Assembly: GCA_964503145.1 (NCBI GenBank)
Contig: CAZCYV010000002.1
Location: 1-64,000, forward strand
Direction: 5' to 3'
DNA: 64,000 bases
Source: RBG-16-57-11 sp964503145
Lineage (GTDB): Bacteria; Chloroflexota; Anaerolineae; Anaerolineales; UBA4823
Shown: positions 24,342-32,849 of the stretch, piece by piece
Numbering within the stretch: the first letter of the stretch is position 1
Layout of the letters: the number at the start of each line of letters is the position of its first letter
Translations under genes and position numbers: made by a program
The notes under the pieces: generated by a model
Databases searched by the model: none
Told to the model about the DNA's origin: nothing
The model's input: the letters and a program-made list of their open reading frames with translations, nothing else

Positions 24342-24860
24342 ATGAAACTCGTTGGAAAACGCATACTCTATCTACTCGATGAGGGCTTCGAAGACCTGGA
24401 GTTCTACGTGCCGCTGATGCGCCTGCAAGAGGAGGGCGCCAGCGTAACCGTCGTAGGCCCGCGCCTGAAGACGGTGCGCGGTAAGCATTGCCTGGAGGCC
24501 ACGCCGGATAAGATCGCGGCCGAAGTCCAGGCGCAGGATTTCGACGCCATCGTCGTGCCGGGGGGCTGGGCGCCGGATAAGCTGCGCCGCGATCCCAGGA
24601 TCGTCGCCCTGGTGCGCGAGATGTACCAACAGGGCAAGATCGTCGCCGCCATCTGCCACGCCGGTTCGGTGCTGATCTCCGCCGGGATCGTGCGCGGCCA
24701 CAAAGCCACCGGCTCGGAGGGCATCAAGGACGACCTGATCAATGCTGGGGCCGAGTGGGTGGATCAGCCAGCCTTTCGCGATGGCAACCTGGTTTGGGGG
24801 CGGGTGGTCAAAGACATCCCCGATTTCTGCCGCGAGCTGGTGCAAGCCCTGAGCGGATAA
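24342..24860 (+). CDS. DJ-1/PfpI family protein
   Basis: A 172-residue class I glutamine-amidotransferase-like protein. The nucleophile elbow 'AAICHAGS' places the reactive Cys at 105 with His 106. The conserved acid is in 'DEGFEDLEFYVP', and 'VVPGGWAPDKLR' precedes the elbow. The family includes intracellular proteases, glyoxalase III or deglycase-like enzymes and stress chaperones; the length matches PfpI/YhbO. A GGGAGG ribosome site precedes the ATG. It follows murJ by 16 bases, so it is probably cotranscribed. Confidence 0.88.
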   Translation: MKLVGKRILYLLDEGFEDLEFYVPLMRLQEEGASVTVVGPRLKTVRGKHCLEATPDKIAAEVQAQDFDAIVVPGGWAPDKLRRDPRIVALVREMYQQGKIVAAICHAGSVLISAGIVRGHKATGSEGIKDDLINAGAEWVDQPAFRDGNLVWGRVVKDIPDFCRELVQALSG

Positions 24861-24867
24861 AGCCAGT

Positions 24868-26781
24868 ATGGTCGTCAGACGGATTGCCCTTCTTGCGCGT
24901 CTGGCGCTTCTCTCGGCGCTGCTGGCTTCGACCCTGGTTGGCCGCCCAGCCAGCGGACAGCCTGCGCCAACCTGGCAAAGCAAAGTGGACGAATGGGTGC
25001 TGCAGACGGCCGAGGCCGGTCAGACGGAGTTCCTGGTGATGCTGCGGGAGCAGGCTGACCTGAGCGAGGCGGCGCGGCTGCCGAGCAAAGCGGAGAAAGG
25101 CGCATACGTCTTCCGGCGACTCACTCAGACGGCCGAGCGCACCCAAAAACCCCTCCTGGCGGCACTGCGAGCCCTGGCGGCGGAGTCGCCCGGCAGCGCG
25201 GACTACCGCCCTTTTTGGATCGCCAACATGATCTGGGTGCGCGCCGACGCCCGGGTGGTCCAGGCGCTGGCGCAGCGGAACGATGTGGCGCATCTTTACG
25301 CCAACCCAGCAGTCGAATTGGAAGCCCCCTACCCTGGCTTGCCGCCGAATTACCCGACCCAGGCGCAGGAGACGATCATTGAATCCAGCCTGCAGCGCAT
25401 CCACGTCCCCGAAGTCTGGGCGATGGGCTACACCGGGCAGGGCGTGGTGGTCGGCGGCCAGGACACCGGCTACGACTGGACGCACCCGGCGCTGCAGAGC
25501 CGGTACCGCGGCTGGAACGGGACGAGCGCCGACCACAACTACAACTGGCATGACGCCATCCACAGCGGCGGCGGAGTGTGCGGCCCAGACTCGCCCGTCC
25601 CCTGCGACGACGGCTACCACGGCACGCATACCCTGGGCACTATGGTGGGCCAGGGCTACGACGCCCAGGGCAATCTGCGCCAATTCGGGGTAGCGCCGGG
25701 GGCCAAATGGATCGGCTGCCGCAACATGAACCAGGGCGTGGGGACGCCGGCCACTTACAGCGAGTGCTACCAGTGGTTCGTCGCTCCCACCGACCTGAAC
25801 GGCCAGAACCCGCGCCCCGACCTTGCCCCCGACATTATCAATAACTCCTGGAGCTGCCCGACCTCTGAGGGCTGCACCGACCCCAACGTGTTGCTGACCG
25901 TGGTGAACAATGTGCGCGCCGCCGGCATCTTAACCGTGCACTCGGCGGGAAATTCAGGCTCGACCTGCAGCACGGTGCGAACCCCGGCGGCGATCTACGC
26001 CGCCTCGTTCACCGTCGGCGCCACCGACGCCAACGACAACATCGCCACCTTCAGCAGCCGCGGCCCGGTCACTGTGGACGGCAGCAACCGCCTCAAGCCG
26101 GATATCTCAGCGCCAGGCACGAACATCTATTCTACCGAACCGGGCGGCGGTTACCGCATCTTGATGGGCACCAGCATGGCCGCGCCGCACGTGGCCGGGG
26201 TGGCCGCCCTGCTGCTCTCCCAGCGCCCCGACCTGCGCGGCAAGCCAGACCAGATCGAAGACCTGCTCCGCCTGGGAGCCATCCCGCGCACCACCCCCCA
26301 GGTCTGCGGCGGCGTCCCGGGCGATCAGGTTCCGAACAACACCTATGGCTGGGGGCGCGTCGACGCCCAGGCGACCTTCTCCCGGGCGCTGCTAAGGATC
26401 GACAAACAACCTTCCTGGCCGCTGTACGATCCCGCAGGGCTGATCACCTACACCCTGCAGGTGACCAACTACCGCACCCTGGAGCCGCTCCACGACCTGC
26501 GCATCAGCGACACCCTGCCGGCAAACACAGCTTTTATCACCGCCACGCTGCCGCACACCCGCGCCGGCGACCTGATCACCTGGGAATTGCCCCTGCTCGA
26601 AGCCCTGCAGAGCCACAGCGTGCAGCTTGTCGTCCAGGTTCCTGCAGATGCTGTAGATCCGATCGTCAATCAAGGGTATGCTGCCAGCAGCGCGGAAGTG
26701 CCTCCGGTCTCCGGCGCGCCGGTTTGGGTCTACCGGGCGCAGTATCTGTTCTTCCCCCTGATCGCTGCGCCGCCGCGCTGA
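24868..26781 (+). CDS. Secreted subtilisin-like serine protease (S8) with DUF11-like tail
   Basis: A 637-residue exported protease. Domains in order: signal peptide (1 to about 28), a propeptide-like region (about 35-150), and the S8 catalytic domain with D199 ('GGQDTG'), H254 ('HGTHTLG') and S436 ('GTSMAAPHVAG'). A DUF11-like beta domain (about 515-620, 'YTLQVTNYRTLEPLHDLRISDTLP') follows, then a hydrophobic C-terminal tail 'YLFFPLIAAPPR'. Several Cys pairs in the catalytic domain suggest disulphides. It starts 7 bases after the PfpI stop without a clear ribosome site, so coupling is likely. It probably degrades extracellular protein, matching the peptide importers. Confidence 0.92.
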   Translation: MVVRRIALLARLALLSALLASTLVGRPASGQPAPTWQSKVDEWVLQTAEAGQTEFLVMLREQADLSEAARLPSKAEKGAYVFRRLTQTAERTQKPLLAALRALAAESPGSADYRPFWIANMIWVRADARVVQALAQRNDVAHLYANPAVELEAPYPGLPPNYPTQAQETIIESSLQRIHVPEVWAMGYTGQGVVVGGQDTGYDWTHPALQSRYRGWNGTSADHNYNWHDAIHSGGGVCGPDSPVPCDDGYHGTHTLGTMVGQGYDAQGNLRQFGVAPGAKWIGCRNMNQGVGTPATYSECYQWFVAPTDLNGQNPRPDLAPDIINNSWSCPTSEGCTDPNVLLTVVNNVRAAGILTVHSAGNSGSTCSTVRTPAAIYAASFTVGATDANDNIATFSSRGPVTVDGSNRLKPDISAPGTNIYSTEPGGGYRILMGTSMAAPHVAGVAALLLSQRPDLRGKPDQIEDLLRLGAIPRTTPQVCGGVPGDQVPNNTYGWGRVDAQATFSRALLRIDKQPSWPLYDPAGLITYTLQVTNYRTLEPLHDLRISDTLPANTAFITATLPHTRAGDLITWELPLLEALQSHSVQLVVQVPADAVDPIVNQGYAASSAEVPPVSGAPVWVYRAQYLFFPLIAAPPR

Positions 26782-26795
26782 ACGGCACCCTGCGC

Positions 26796-28922
26796 TCAGG
26801 ATTTCTGGCGCAGCAAGCGGGAGGAGTTCGCCAGGATGCCCAGGTCGGGCAGCGATTGCGCCGCGGCCGCCAGGATGGGCGGCAAAAAGCCCAGCGCCGC
26901 CAGCGAGATGCCCAATAAATTGTACAGAGTGGTGAAAGCGATGTTCAGCCGGACCACACCCATTGTGCGCCGGGCGATGCGGATGCTTTCCGGTACCAGC
27001 CGCCAGTCATCGCGCATCAGGGCGATGTGCGCCGCTTCGATGGCCACATCGCTGCCCGCTGCGCCCATGGCGATGCCTACGTCCGCCTGCGCCAGCGCCG
27101 GGGCGTCGTTCACCCCGTCGCCCACCATCACCACGGTGCGCCCCTGGCGCTGGTAATCTTTGACCACCTGGATTTTGTCCTCAGGCAACAGGTTCGCACG
27201 CACTTTCAGCCGGAGATCATCCCCCAGCGCCTGCATCTGGGCAGCCGCCGCCAGCGGGTGATCGCCGGTGAGCAACTCGATCTGGCGCAGCCCCAGCTCT
27301 TGGGCCATGCGCAGCGCGCCGGGCACCTCCGGTCGCAGCGTATCCGCGGCGGCGAACAGGCATACCAGCTCGCCATCCACGGCGACGAGCAACAGCGTCT
27401 TGCCCTGCGCCTCCAGTTCATCAACCAGGCGCCGACGGCCGGCATCCCGCGCCAGCACCGACTCGAACATGCGCCGGTTGCCCACCGCCACAGCATGCCC
27501 CAGCACCATCGCCCGCACCCCGCTGCCGGGGATGGATTCGAACTCGTGAGGCTCATCCAGGCTCACCCCCGCCTCCAGGGCAGCCCGCCGCAGCGCCTCC
27601 GCCAGCGGATGCTCGGAGTAGCGCTCCGCCGTGCCCGCCAGGCGCAGGATGTCCTTCTGGGAATACCTGGCCGCCTGCTCAGCGAAGAACCTGAAATCCA
27701 CGATGCGCGGCTCGCCCAAGGTCAGGGTACCGGTCTTATCGATCAGCAGCACATCGGCGCGGCTGAGCAACTCCAGATATTTGCCGCCCTTGATCATCAC
27801 GCCGCGCTGCGCGCTGGCACCGATCGAGGCCAGCATGGCGATCGGAGTGGCCAGCGCGAACGAGCAGGAGCACGCCACCACTAAGACCGCGGCGGTCGCC
27901 AGCGGATCGCGGCGGAGCAATAGGGTGAGCAGAGCCACCCCCGCAACCACCGGCAGATAGTACGCCGAGAACTTATCGGCGAGGCGCTGCACCTCAGCGC
28001 GGTGCGCCTCGGCCTCTTCCACCAGCCGGATCACCCGCCCAAAGGTCGTATCTGCGCCCACCTGTGCAGCGCGCAGGCGCAGGCTCCCCTGGCGCACCAG
28101 CGTGGCCGCGAACACCCGCGCCCCAGGCCCGGCTTCGACGGGCATCGATTCACCGGTGATCGTCGCCTGGTCCACCGTGGCAAAGCCGGCGATCACCTCT
28201 CCATCCACCGGGATGCGCTCGCCGGGGCGCACCACCACGCAATCGCCGACGCGCACCTGGCCGACGGGAACCTCTACCTCAACGCCATCTTGCTCCAAAC
28301 GCGCCATCTGAGGCGCCAGGATGGTCAGATTCTTGACTGCCCTGCGAGCGCGCTCGGCGGTGAAATGTTCCACGTAATCGCCCATGCGCATCATGAACAC
28401 CACCACCGCCGCGGTCGCCCACTCGCCGACCACCACAGCGGCGATCACGCCGACGGTCATCAGCGTGTGGGCGATGACCTGGCGATGCAACGCCGCTCGG
28501 ATCACATTGCGAAACACCGGGTATCCGCCGACGAGGATGATCGCCAGCCAGGCCGGCCAGGGAACCCAGTGCGTGACGGCTTCGAACAGCCCTAACCACT
28601 CGCCGACCACGACGATGAACAATACCGCGCCGAACACCACGCCCAGCAGGCGCAGGATGGGACGGGTGAAGCTCTCGGTTTGCTGAGTAGAAGCGCCCTG
28701 CGACTCGGGCACGGCATAACCTGCGCCTTCCACCGCCTTGCGGATGTCATCCAGGTCAACCAGTTGCGGGTCGAGCTGAACAAGCGCCTTTTCAGAGGTC
28801 AGGAACACCTCCACAGAGCGGACGCCGGGCAGGGCAGCGATGGCCTTCTGCACGTGCAAGGTGCATTCGGCGCAATCCATGCCTTGAACAGGGATTTCCA
28901 TTTGCTTCATGTTTACTATCAT
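26796..28922 (-). CDS. Heavy-metal P1B-type ATPase with a CSC transmembrane motif
   Basis: A 708-residue metal-exporting P-type ATPase. It has an N-terminal HMA domain with C17-x-x-C20 ('GMDCAEC'), 'TITGES' in the actuator domain, and the phosphorylation site D395 in DKTGT. 'SEHPLAEAL' (HP motif), 'TGDHP' and 'GDGVNDAPAL' are also present. The metal-passage motif in the membrane helix is Cys351-Ser-Cys353 rather than the usual CPC, SPC or CPH. Cu or Zn/Cd export is the likely role; the odd motif leaves the metal open. The ATG at 28922 follows GGAG. Its promoter faces that of the DUF2277 gene. Confidence 0.88.
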   Translation of the reverse strand: MIVNMKQMEIPVQGMDCAECTLHVQKAIAALPGVRSVEVFLTSEKALVQLDPQLVDLDDIRKAVEGAGYAVPESQGASTQQTESFTRPILRLLGVVFGAVLFIVVVGEWLGLFEAVTHWVPWPAWLAIILVGGYPVFRNVIRAALHRQVIAHTLMTVGVIAAVVVGEWATAAVVVFMMRMGDYVEHFTAERARRAVKNLTILAPQMARLEQDGVEVEVPVGQVRVGDCVVVRPGERIPVDGEVIAGFATVDQATITGESMPVEAGPGARVFAATLVRQGSLRLRAAQVGADTTFGRVIRLVEEAEAHRAEVQRLADKFSAYYLPVVAGVALLTLLLRRDPLATAAVLVVACSCSFALATPIAMLASIGASAQRGVMIKGGKYLELLSRADVLLIDKTGTLTLGEPRIVDFRFFAEQAARYSQKDILRLAGTAERYSEHPLAEALRRAALEAGVSLDEPHEFESIPGSGVRAMVLGHAVAVGNRRMFESVLARDAGRRRLVDELEAQGKTLLLVAVDGELVCLFAAADTLRPEVPGALRMAQELGLRQIELLTGDHPLAAAAQMQALGDDLRLKVRANLLPEDKIQVVKDYQRQGRTVVMVGDGVNDAPALAQADVGIAMGAAGSDVAIEAAHIALMRDDWRLVPESIRIARRTMGVVRLNIAFTTLYNLLGISLAALGFLPPILAAAAQSLPDLGILANSSRLLRQKS

Positions 28923-28940
28923 ATCCTCTCCGCCGCGCCG

Positions 28941-28948
28941 ATTATAAT
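28941..28948. promoter_or_regulatory. Overlapping divergent -10 boxes
   Basis: ATTATAAT contains a TATAAT on each strand: plus strand 28943-28948 for the DUF2277 gene, and minus strand 28941-28946 for the P1B ATPase gene. The two polymerases could not bind at once, so the genes may be reciprocally controlled. Confidence 0.55.
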
Positions 28949-28957
28949 GAGCGTACC

Positions 28958-29176
28958 ATGTGTCGAAACATCAAACAGCTTCGCCAACCGGACCGACCGC
29001 CCACCCAGGAAGAGTTGCGCGCCGCTGCGCTGCAATACGTGCGCAAGGTCAGCGGCTACCGCTTGCCGTCCCGCGCCAACCAGGCCGTTTTCGACCAGGC
29101 GGTGGATGAGATCGCTGCAGCGACCCAGAAACTGCTGGAGCATCTTATGGTCGCGCCAGGCGTCAGGCAATCGTGA
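28958..29176 (+). CDS. DUF2277 domain-containing protein
   Basis: A 72-residue protein. 'MCRNIKQLRQPDRPPTQEE' and 'AALQYVRKVSGYRLPSRANQAVFDQAVDEIAAAT' cover almost the whole DUF2277 family, whose function is unknown and which is common in Actinobacteria and Chloroflexota. Length is normal for the family. A TATAAT ends 9 bases before the ATG, so the mRNA is probably leaderless. The last 14 bases overlap the convergent asd gene. Confidence 0.85.
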   Translation: MCRNIKQLRQPDRPPTQEELRAAALQYVRKVSGYRLPSRANQAVFDQAVDEIAAATQKLLEHLMVAPGVRQS

Positions 29177-30233
29177 AATCGATCAACCCTTGCCTGACCA
29201 GCAACTCGGCGTTGTAGATCGACGCCCCTGCTGCGCCGCGGATGGTGTTGTGCGATAGCACCACCATCTTGAGATGAAACAGGGGATCGGGGCGCAGGCG
29301 GCCGACCACGGTGGTCATCCCGCGGCCGGTGTCCACGTCCAGGCGCGGCTGGGGGCGATCTGGCTCATCCAGCACCTGGATGACCGGACGCGGCGCCGAC
29401 GGCAGGTCGCGGCTGATCGCCGGAGCGGCGTAATTCGCCAGAGTCTGGGCGATCTCGCCAAAATCCTTTGGCGGGGCTCCCAGCTCGACGCTCAGGCAAA
29501 CAGTATGTCCATCGATCACCGCCACCCGGTTGGTCTGCGCCGAAATCGTCAGATCCGCCGGGATGATCTCATCCTGGCGCGCCGCGCCGAGCATCTTCTT
29601 TGGCTCGTTCTCGATCTTCTCCTCCTCGCCAGAGATATAGGGCATTACATTATTCAGGATATCCAGCGAGGCCACGCCAGGGTAACCCGCTCCTGAGAGC
29701 GCCTGCAGCGAGACAGCGAAGACCCGCTTCACTCCGTAAGCGTCTTGTAGCGCTTTCAATACCACGGTCATGCCGGTGTCGGTGCAATTGGGGTTGGTGA
29801 CGATGAAGCCGCGAAAGCCGCGCTGATGCTGTTGACGATGCACCAGGCAAGTATGATCGGGGTTGACCTCCGGCAACAGCAGCGGCACATCCGGCTCATT
29901 GCGAAAGGCGGACGCATTCGAGCAAACCACGCTCCCGGCCTGGGCGTAGGCCGGCTCTGCCTCCAGCGCCACAGCTGGCGGCAGCGCAGAGAAGACCAGC
30001 CGCGCCTCCACCGGCGGCAGGGTAGGCAGGACTTCCATCGCCCTGGCCCAGGCGGGCATCGGCGTCGAAAGGACCCAATGGCAGGTCTCGGCGTAGGCGC
30101 GTCCCACCGAACGATCCGCGCCGGTCAGCGCGACCACTTCGAACCAGGGGTGCTGGTCGAGTAGTTGGACGAAACGCTGCCCCACCACCCCTGTCGCCCC
30201 CAACACAGCTACTGGCAACCGCTTTGTGTTCAA
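29163..30233 (-). CDS. asd: Aspartate-semialdehyde dehydrogenase
   Basis: A 356-residue NADP-dependent enzyme that reduces aspartyl phosphate to the semialdehyde for lysine, threonine, methionine and diaminopimelate. Landmarks are the nucleotide-binding 'AVLGATGVVGQRFVQLL' and the catalytic Cys150 in 'NPNCTDTG'. 'ALSGAGYPG' and the catalytic His of 'RVAVIDGHTVCLSVEL' follow. The sequence matches the archaeal/fungal-type branch rather than the E. coli type. The reading frame starts with TTG at 30233 after an AGGATGG ribosome site; no in-frame ATG fits. It converges with the DUF2277 gene and overlaps it by 14 bases. Confidence 0.93.
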   Translation of the reverse strand: MNTKRLPVAVLGATGVVGQRFVQLLDQHPWFEVVALTGADRSVGRAYAETCHWVLSTPMPAWARAMEVLPTLPPVEARLVFSALPPAVALEAEPAYAQAGSVVCSNASAFRNEPDVPLLLPEVNPDHTCLVHRQQHQRGFRGFIVTNPNCTDTGMTVVLKALQDAYGVKRVFAVSLQALSGAGYPGVASLDILNNVMPYISGEEEKIENEPKKMLGAARQDEIIPADLTISAQTNRVAVIDGHTVCLSVELGAPPKDFGEIAQTLANYAAPAISRDLPSAPRPVIQVLDEPDRPQPRLDVDTGRGMTTVVGRLRPDPLFHLKMVVLSHNTIRGAAGASIYNAELLVRQGLIDFTIA

Positions 30234-30317
30234 TGATGTGTTCCATCCTTTCTAACTAGATCAAGTAAGCCCGATTTTACCTTAAACTCGGGCGGCGGCA
30301 ACCAGTTTCTGAGGCGG

Positions 30318-30323
30318 TATAAT
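30318..30323 (+). promoter_or_regulatory. -10 box of the UroD-family gene
   Basis: TATAAT 37 bases before the chosen ATG (30361), with no clear -35. The nearby inverted repeat GCCCGA...TCGGGC (30266-30292) lies between this gene and divergent asd and could regulate either. Confidence 0.45.
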
Positions 30324-30360
30324 CCTGAAAACCCACCGCATGGTTCTGATGGAGGATGCG

Positions 30361-31524
30361 ATGCCGATGACCCCCCGCGAGCGCGTGCTGACCGCGCTCC
30401 AACATGAAGAGCCTGACCGCGTGCCGATCGTGATCGGCGCCAGCAACGCCACCAGTATGAAGATGTGCCCTTATCAGCGGTTGAAAGAATTGCTGGGCAT
30501 CCGGGCGCAGGACCGCTATCTGTACGACTGGCCGGAGCTGGGCACCGCCGATCCGGACGAGGAAACCCTGCAAAGGTTGCATAGCGATGTGCGCGGCGTG
30601 CACGACCGCTTTCCGGCGCAGATCTATCAACGCAACCGGGCGCTGCCGCCGCACGCCCCGCGCTTCGACGATTGGGGCGTGGGGCAGAAGGAGATCGAAC
30701 CCGGCGTGTGGTACCCTGGCATTCATCCGCTGGCCGAAGCCCAGGCGATCGACGCCCTGGAGCGCTACCCCTGGCCCGACATGGACGACCCAAGCCGCGT
30801 GGCGCACGTGCGGGAACACGCCCAGCGCCTGGCGCAGGAGGGCCAATATGCCATCCTGGCGACGCCCTGGTTGCTCTTTCCCCTGGAGCGTGCCTTTGCC
30901 CTGCAGGGCATGGATAAATTCCTGCTCAACCTGGCGCTGTACCCGGAGTTTGCCCAGGCCTTGCTGATGAAAGCGGCCGAGTTGTGCAAAAAGCTGATGG
31001 GGAGCTTCCTGGACGAACTGGGGGAAAACGTAGACATGATCAAGATCGGCGATGACCTGGGCACACAGGAGAGCCTGCTCATCTCTCCCAGGATGTACCG
31101 CCAGATGCTCAAACCGATTCACGCCGACTACATCGCGTTTATCAAACAACGCACCAAGGCCAAAGTCTTTTTCCACACCGACGGTGACGTCTTCGATCTG
31201 ATGGAAGATTTCATCGAGATCGGCGTAGATATCCTTAACCCCATTCAGACGTCAGCGGGGAAGATGGCAAACCTGGCCGAAGTGAAGAAACGCTTTGGGA
31301 CACGCATCTGTTTTTGTGGCGCAATAGACACCCATCGTATCTTGCCTTACGGATCGCCAGAAGAGGTGCGCCAGGAGGTCCGGCGGGTGATCGAGATCCT
31401 TGCTCCCGGCGGCGGGTATCTACTGGCTGCAGTGCACATCATCATGGACGAGGTGCCGCCCGAAAATATTCTGGCGATGGTGGAGGCGGCGCAGGAGTTC
31501 GGGCGCTATCCTGTAGGGAAATAA
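30361..31524 (+). CDS. Uroporphyrinogen decarboxylase (URO-D) family protein
   Basis: A 387-residue TIM-barrel protein of the UroD/MtaA/CmuA superfamily. It starts 'TPRERVLTALQHEEPDRVPI', carries 'MIKIGDDLGTQESLLISP' and ends with 'GGGYLLAAVHIIMDEVPPENILAMVEAA', which marks the methyltransferase-like branch rather than HemE. Such proteins often move methyl groups onto corrinoid or coenzyme carriers, or are of unknown role; no corrinoid protein gene lies nearby. The ATG at 30361 has GGAGG five bases upstream, so I prefer it to the ATG at 30340. Confidence 0.8.
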   Translation: MPMTPRERVLTALQHEEPDRVPIVIGASNATSMKMCPYQRLKELLGIRAQDRYLYDWPELGTADPDEETLQRLHSDVRGVHDRFPAQIYQRNRALPPHAPRFDDWGVGQKEIEPGVWYPGIHPLAEAQAIDALERYPWPDMDDPSRVAHVREHAQRLAQEGQYAILATPWLLFPLERAFALQGMDKFLLNLALYPEFAQALLMKAAELCKKLMGSFLDELGENVDMIKIGDDLGTQESLLISPRMYRQMLKPIHADYIAFIKQRTKAKVFFHTDGDVFDLMEDFIEIGVDILNPIQTSAGKMANLAEVKKRFGTRICFCGAIDTHRILPYGSPEEVRQEVRRVIEILAPGGGYLLAAVHIIMDEVPPENILAMVEAAQEFGRYPVGK

Positions 31525-31527
31525 AAA

Positions 31528-31556
31528 AAGCGGCCCTTGCGGGCCGCCGGTTTTGC
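31528..31556. terminator. Bidirectional terminator between the UroD-family gene and the nucleoside importer
   Basis: A perfect 7-bp GC stem (31530-31536 with 31541-31547, TTGC loop). On the plus strand it is followed by CGGTTTT, on the minus strand by TTTTTTTATTT, so it can end both convergent transcripts. Confidence 0.8.
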
Positions 31557-31562
31557 GGGCTT

Positions 31563-32846
31563 TTAGCCGCCCTCTTTCTCGTACGGTACACCGTCTGCAG
31601 CAGGCATCTGGCCGCGGCCGACCACTCCCGCCAGGACGATCATCGTAGCAACGTAAGGGGTCATCAGCAGGAACTGCGAGGGGATCTTGATCCCCAGAAT
31701 TGCCAGCCTGGAGGCGAGCGAATCGGCAAAGCCGAACAGCAGCCCGGCGCCAAAACCTCCAACCGGCATCCAGTTGCCAAAGATCATCGCCGCCAGCGAG
31801 ATGAAGCCTCGCCCGGCAGTCATCACTTCATCGAAACGCCCTACCGAACCCAGGGTGAAATAACCGCCAGCAAACCCGGCCATCATCCCGCCCAACAGGA
31901 CGGCGATGTAGCGCGTGCGGAACACATTGATCCCCAGCGTATCCGCAGCGCGGGGATGTTCGCCCACCGCTCGATGCCGCAACCCCCAGCGGGTATAGAA
32001 CAGGCCAAATTGCAACAGGAACAGGAAGACAAACATCGAGTAGACGAAAATGTTGTTGTTGAACAGGATCGGCCCAAGGAAAGGGATTTCGGAGAGGCCG
32101 GGGAGCGTTATCGGCTTAAAAATCCCTGGATTGTTCAAGTCCTGGTTGGCCTGCATGAATCTGGCCGAGATGTAGGAGGTCATACCGGTCGCGAAGATGT
32201 TGATCGCCGTACCCGAGATGATCTGATTGGTCTTGTACTTGATCGACAGCACGCCATGGATCAGGCCAAGCACCGCCCCAGAAAGCACTGCCACGAGCAA
32301 CCCAATCCACAAACTGCCGGTGACGCTTCCCACTAAAGCGCCGATCATTGCGCCCATCAGCATCATCCCTTCGATGGCGATGTTCACTACGCCAGCGCGC
32401 TCGCACAAAATGCCTGACATGGCCCCAAGGGTCAAGGGAACCGCTTTGGAGAGGGTGGTGTTCAATAAGCCCGCCAGATTGAGCGATTTCCCCGCCGCAG
32501 CCCAGGTGAGCATCGCGAAGACTCCCATGCCCACCACCAGCCCAAGCACCCAATTGGTGCGCTTGCCGAAGCCGCCCGGGCGGATCAGTTGCACCGCGCC
32601 CAGCCCCACACAGGCCAGGGCAAGCACATTCAGGGTGAGCTTGCTGGGCAAGATCAGGTCGGGGATGGTGGCTGTGAATGCGCCCAGGGTCGTGCCGAAT
32701 TTCGTCAGCGTATCCGAGTCCACCGGGCGGCTGAAGAACCACCAGATGATCAACCCCATCGCTACGAAGAGCACACCCATCACCCGCTGACGGGTGGGGG
32801 AGACAATTTCCAATTCGCGGTGAAAAGCTGTGGTTGTCGCGGCCAT
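31563..32846 (-). CDS. Nucleoside/sugar ABC transporter permease (NupQ/BmpG-like)
   Basis: A 427-residue permease of the ribose/nucleoside (BPD_transp_2) type, with about 10 hydrophobic helices. 'LTLGAMSGILCERAGVVNIAIEGMMLMGAM' is the family's conserved region, followed by 'GYFTLGSVGRFDEVMTAGRGFISLAAMIFGNWMPVGG'. The long N-terminal hydrophobic extension (to about 130) is larger than in most homologues. It is the last gene of the four-gene importer unit (binding protein, ATPase, two permeases) and follows the other permease by 3 bases. Confidence 0.88.
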   Translation of the reverse strand: MAATTTAFHRELEIVSPTRQRVMGVLFVAMGLIIWWFFSRPVDSDTLTKFGTTLGAFTATIPDLILPSKLTLNVLALACVGLGAVQLIRPGGFGKRTNWVLGLVVGMGVFAMLTWAAAGKSLNLAGLLNTTLSKAVPLTLGAMSGILCERAGVVNIAIEGMMLMGAMIGALVGSVTGSLWIGLLVAVLSGAVLGLIHGVLSIKYKTNQIISGTAINIFATGMTSYISARFMQANQDLNNPGIFKPITLPGLSEIPFLGPILFNNNIFVYSMFVFLFLLQFGLFYTRWGLRHRAVGEHPRAADTLGINVFRTRYIAVLLGGMMAGFAGGYFTLGSVGRFDEVMTAGRGFISLAAMIFGNWMPVGGFGAGLLFGFADSLASRLAILGIKIPSQFLLMTPYVATMIVLAGVVGRGQMPAADGVPYEKEGG

Positions 32847-32849
32847 GAC

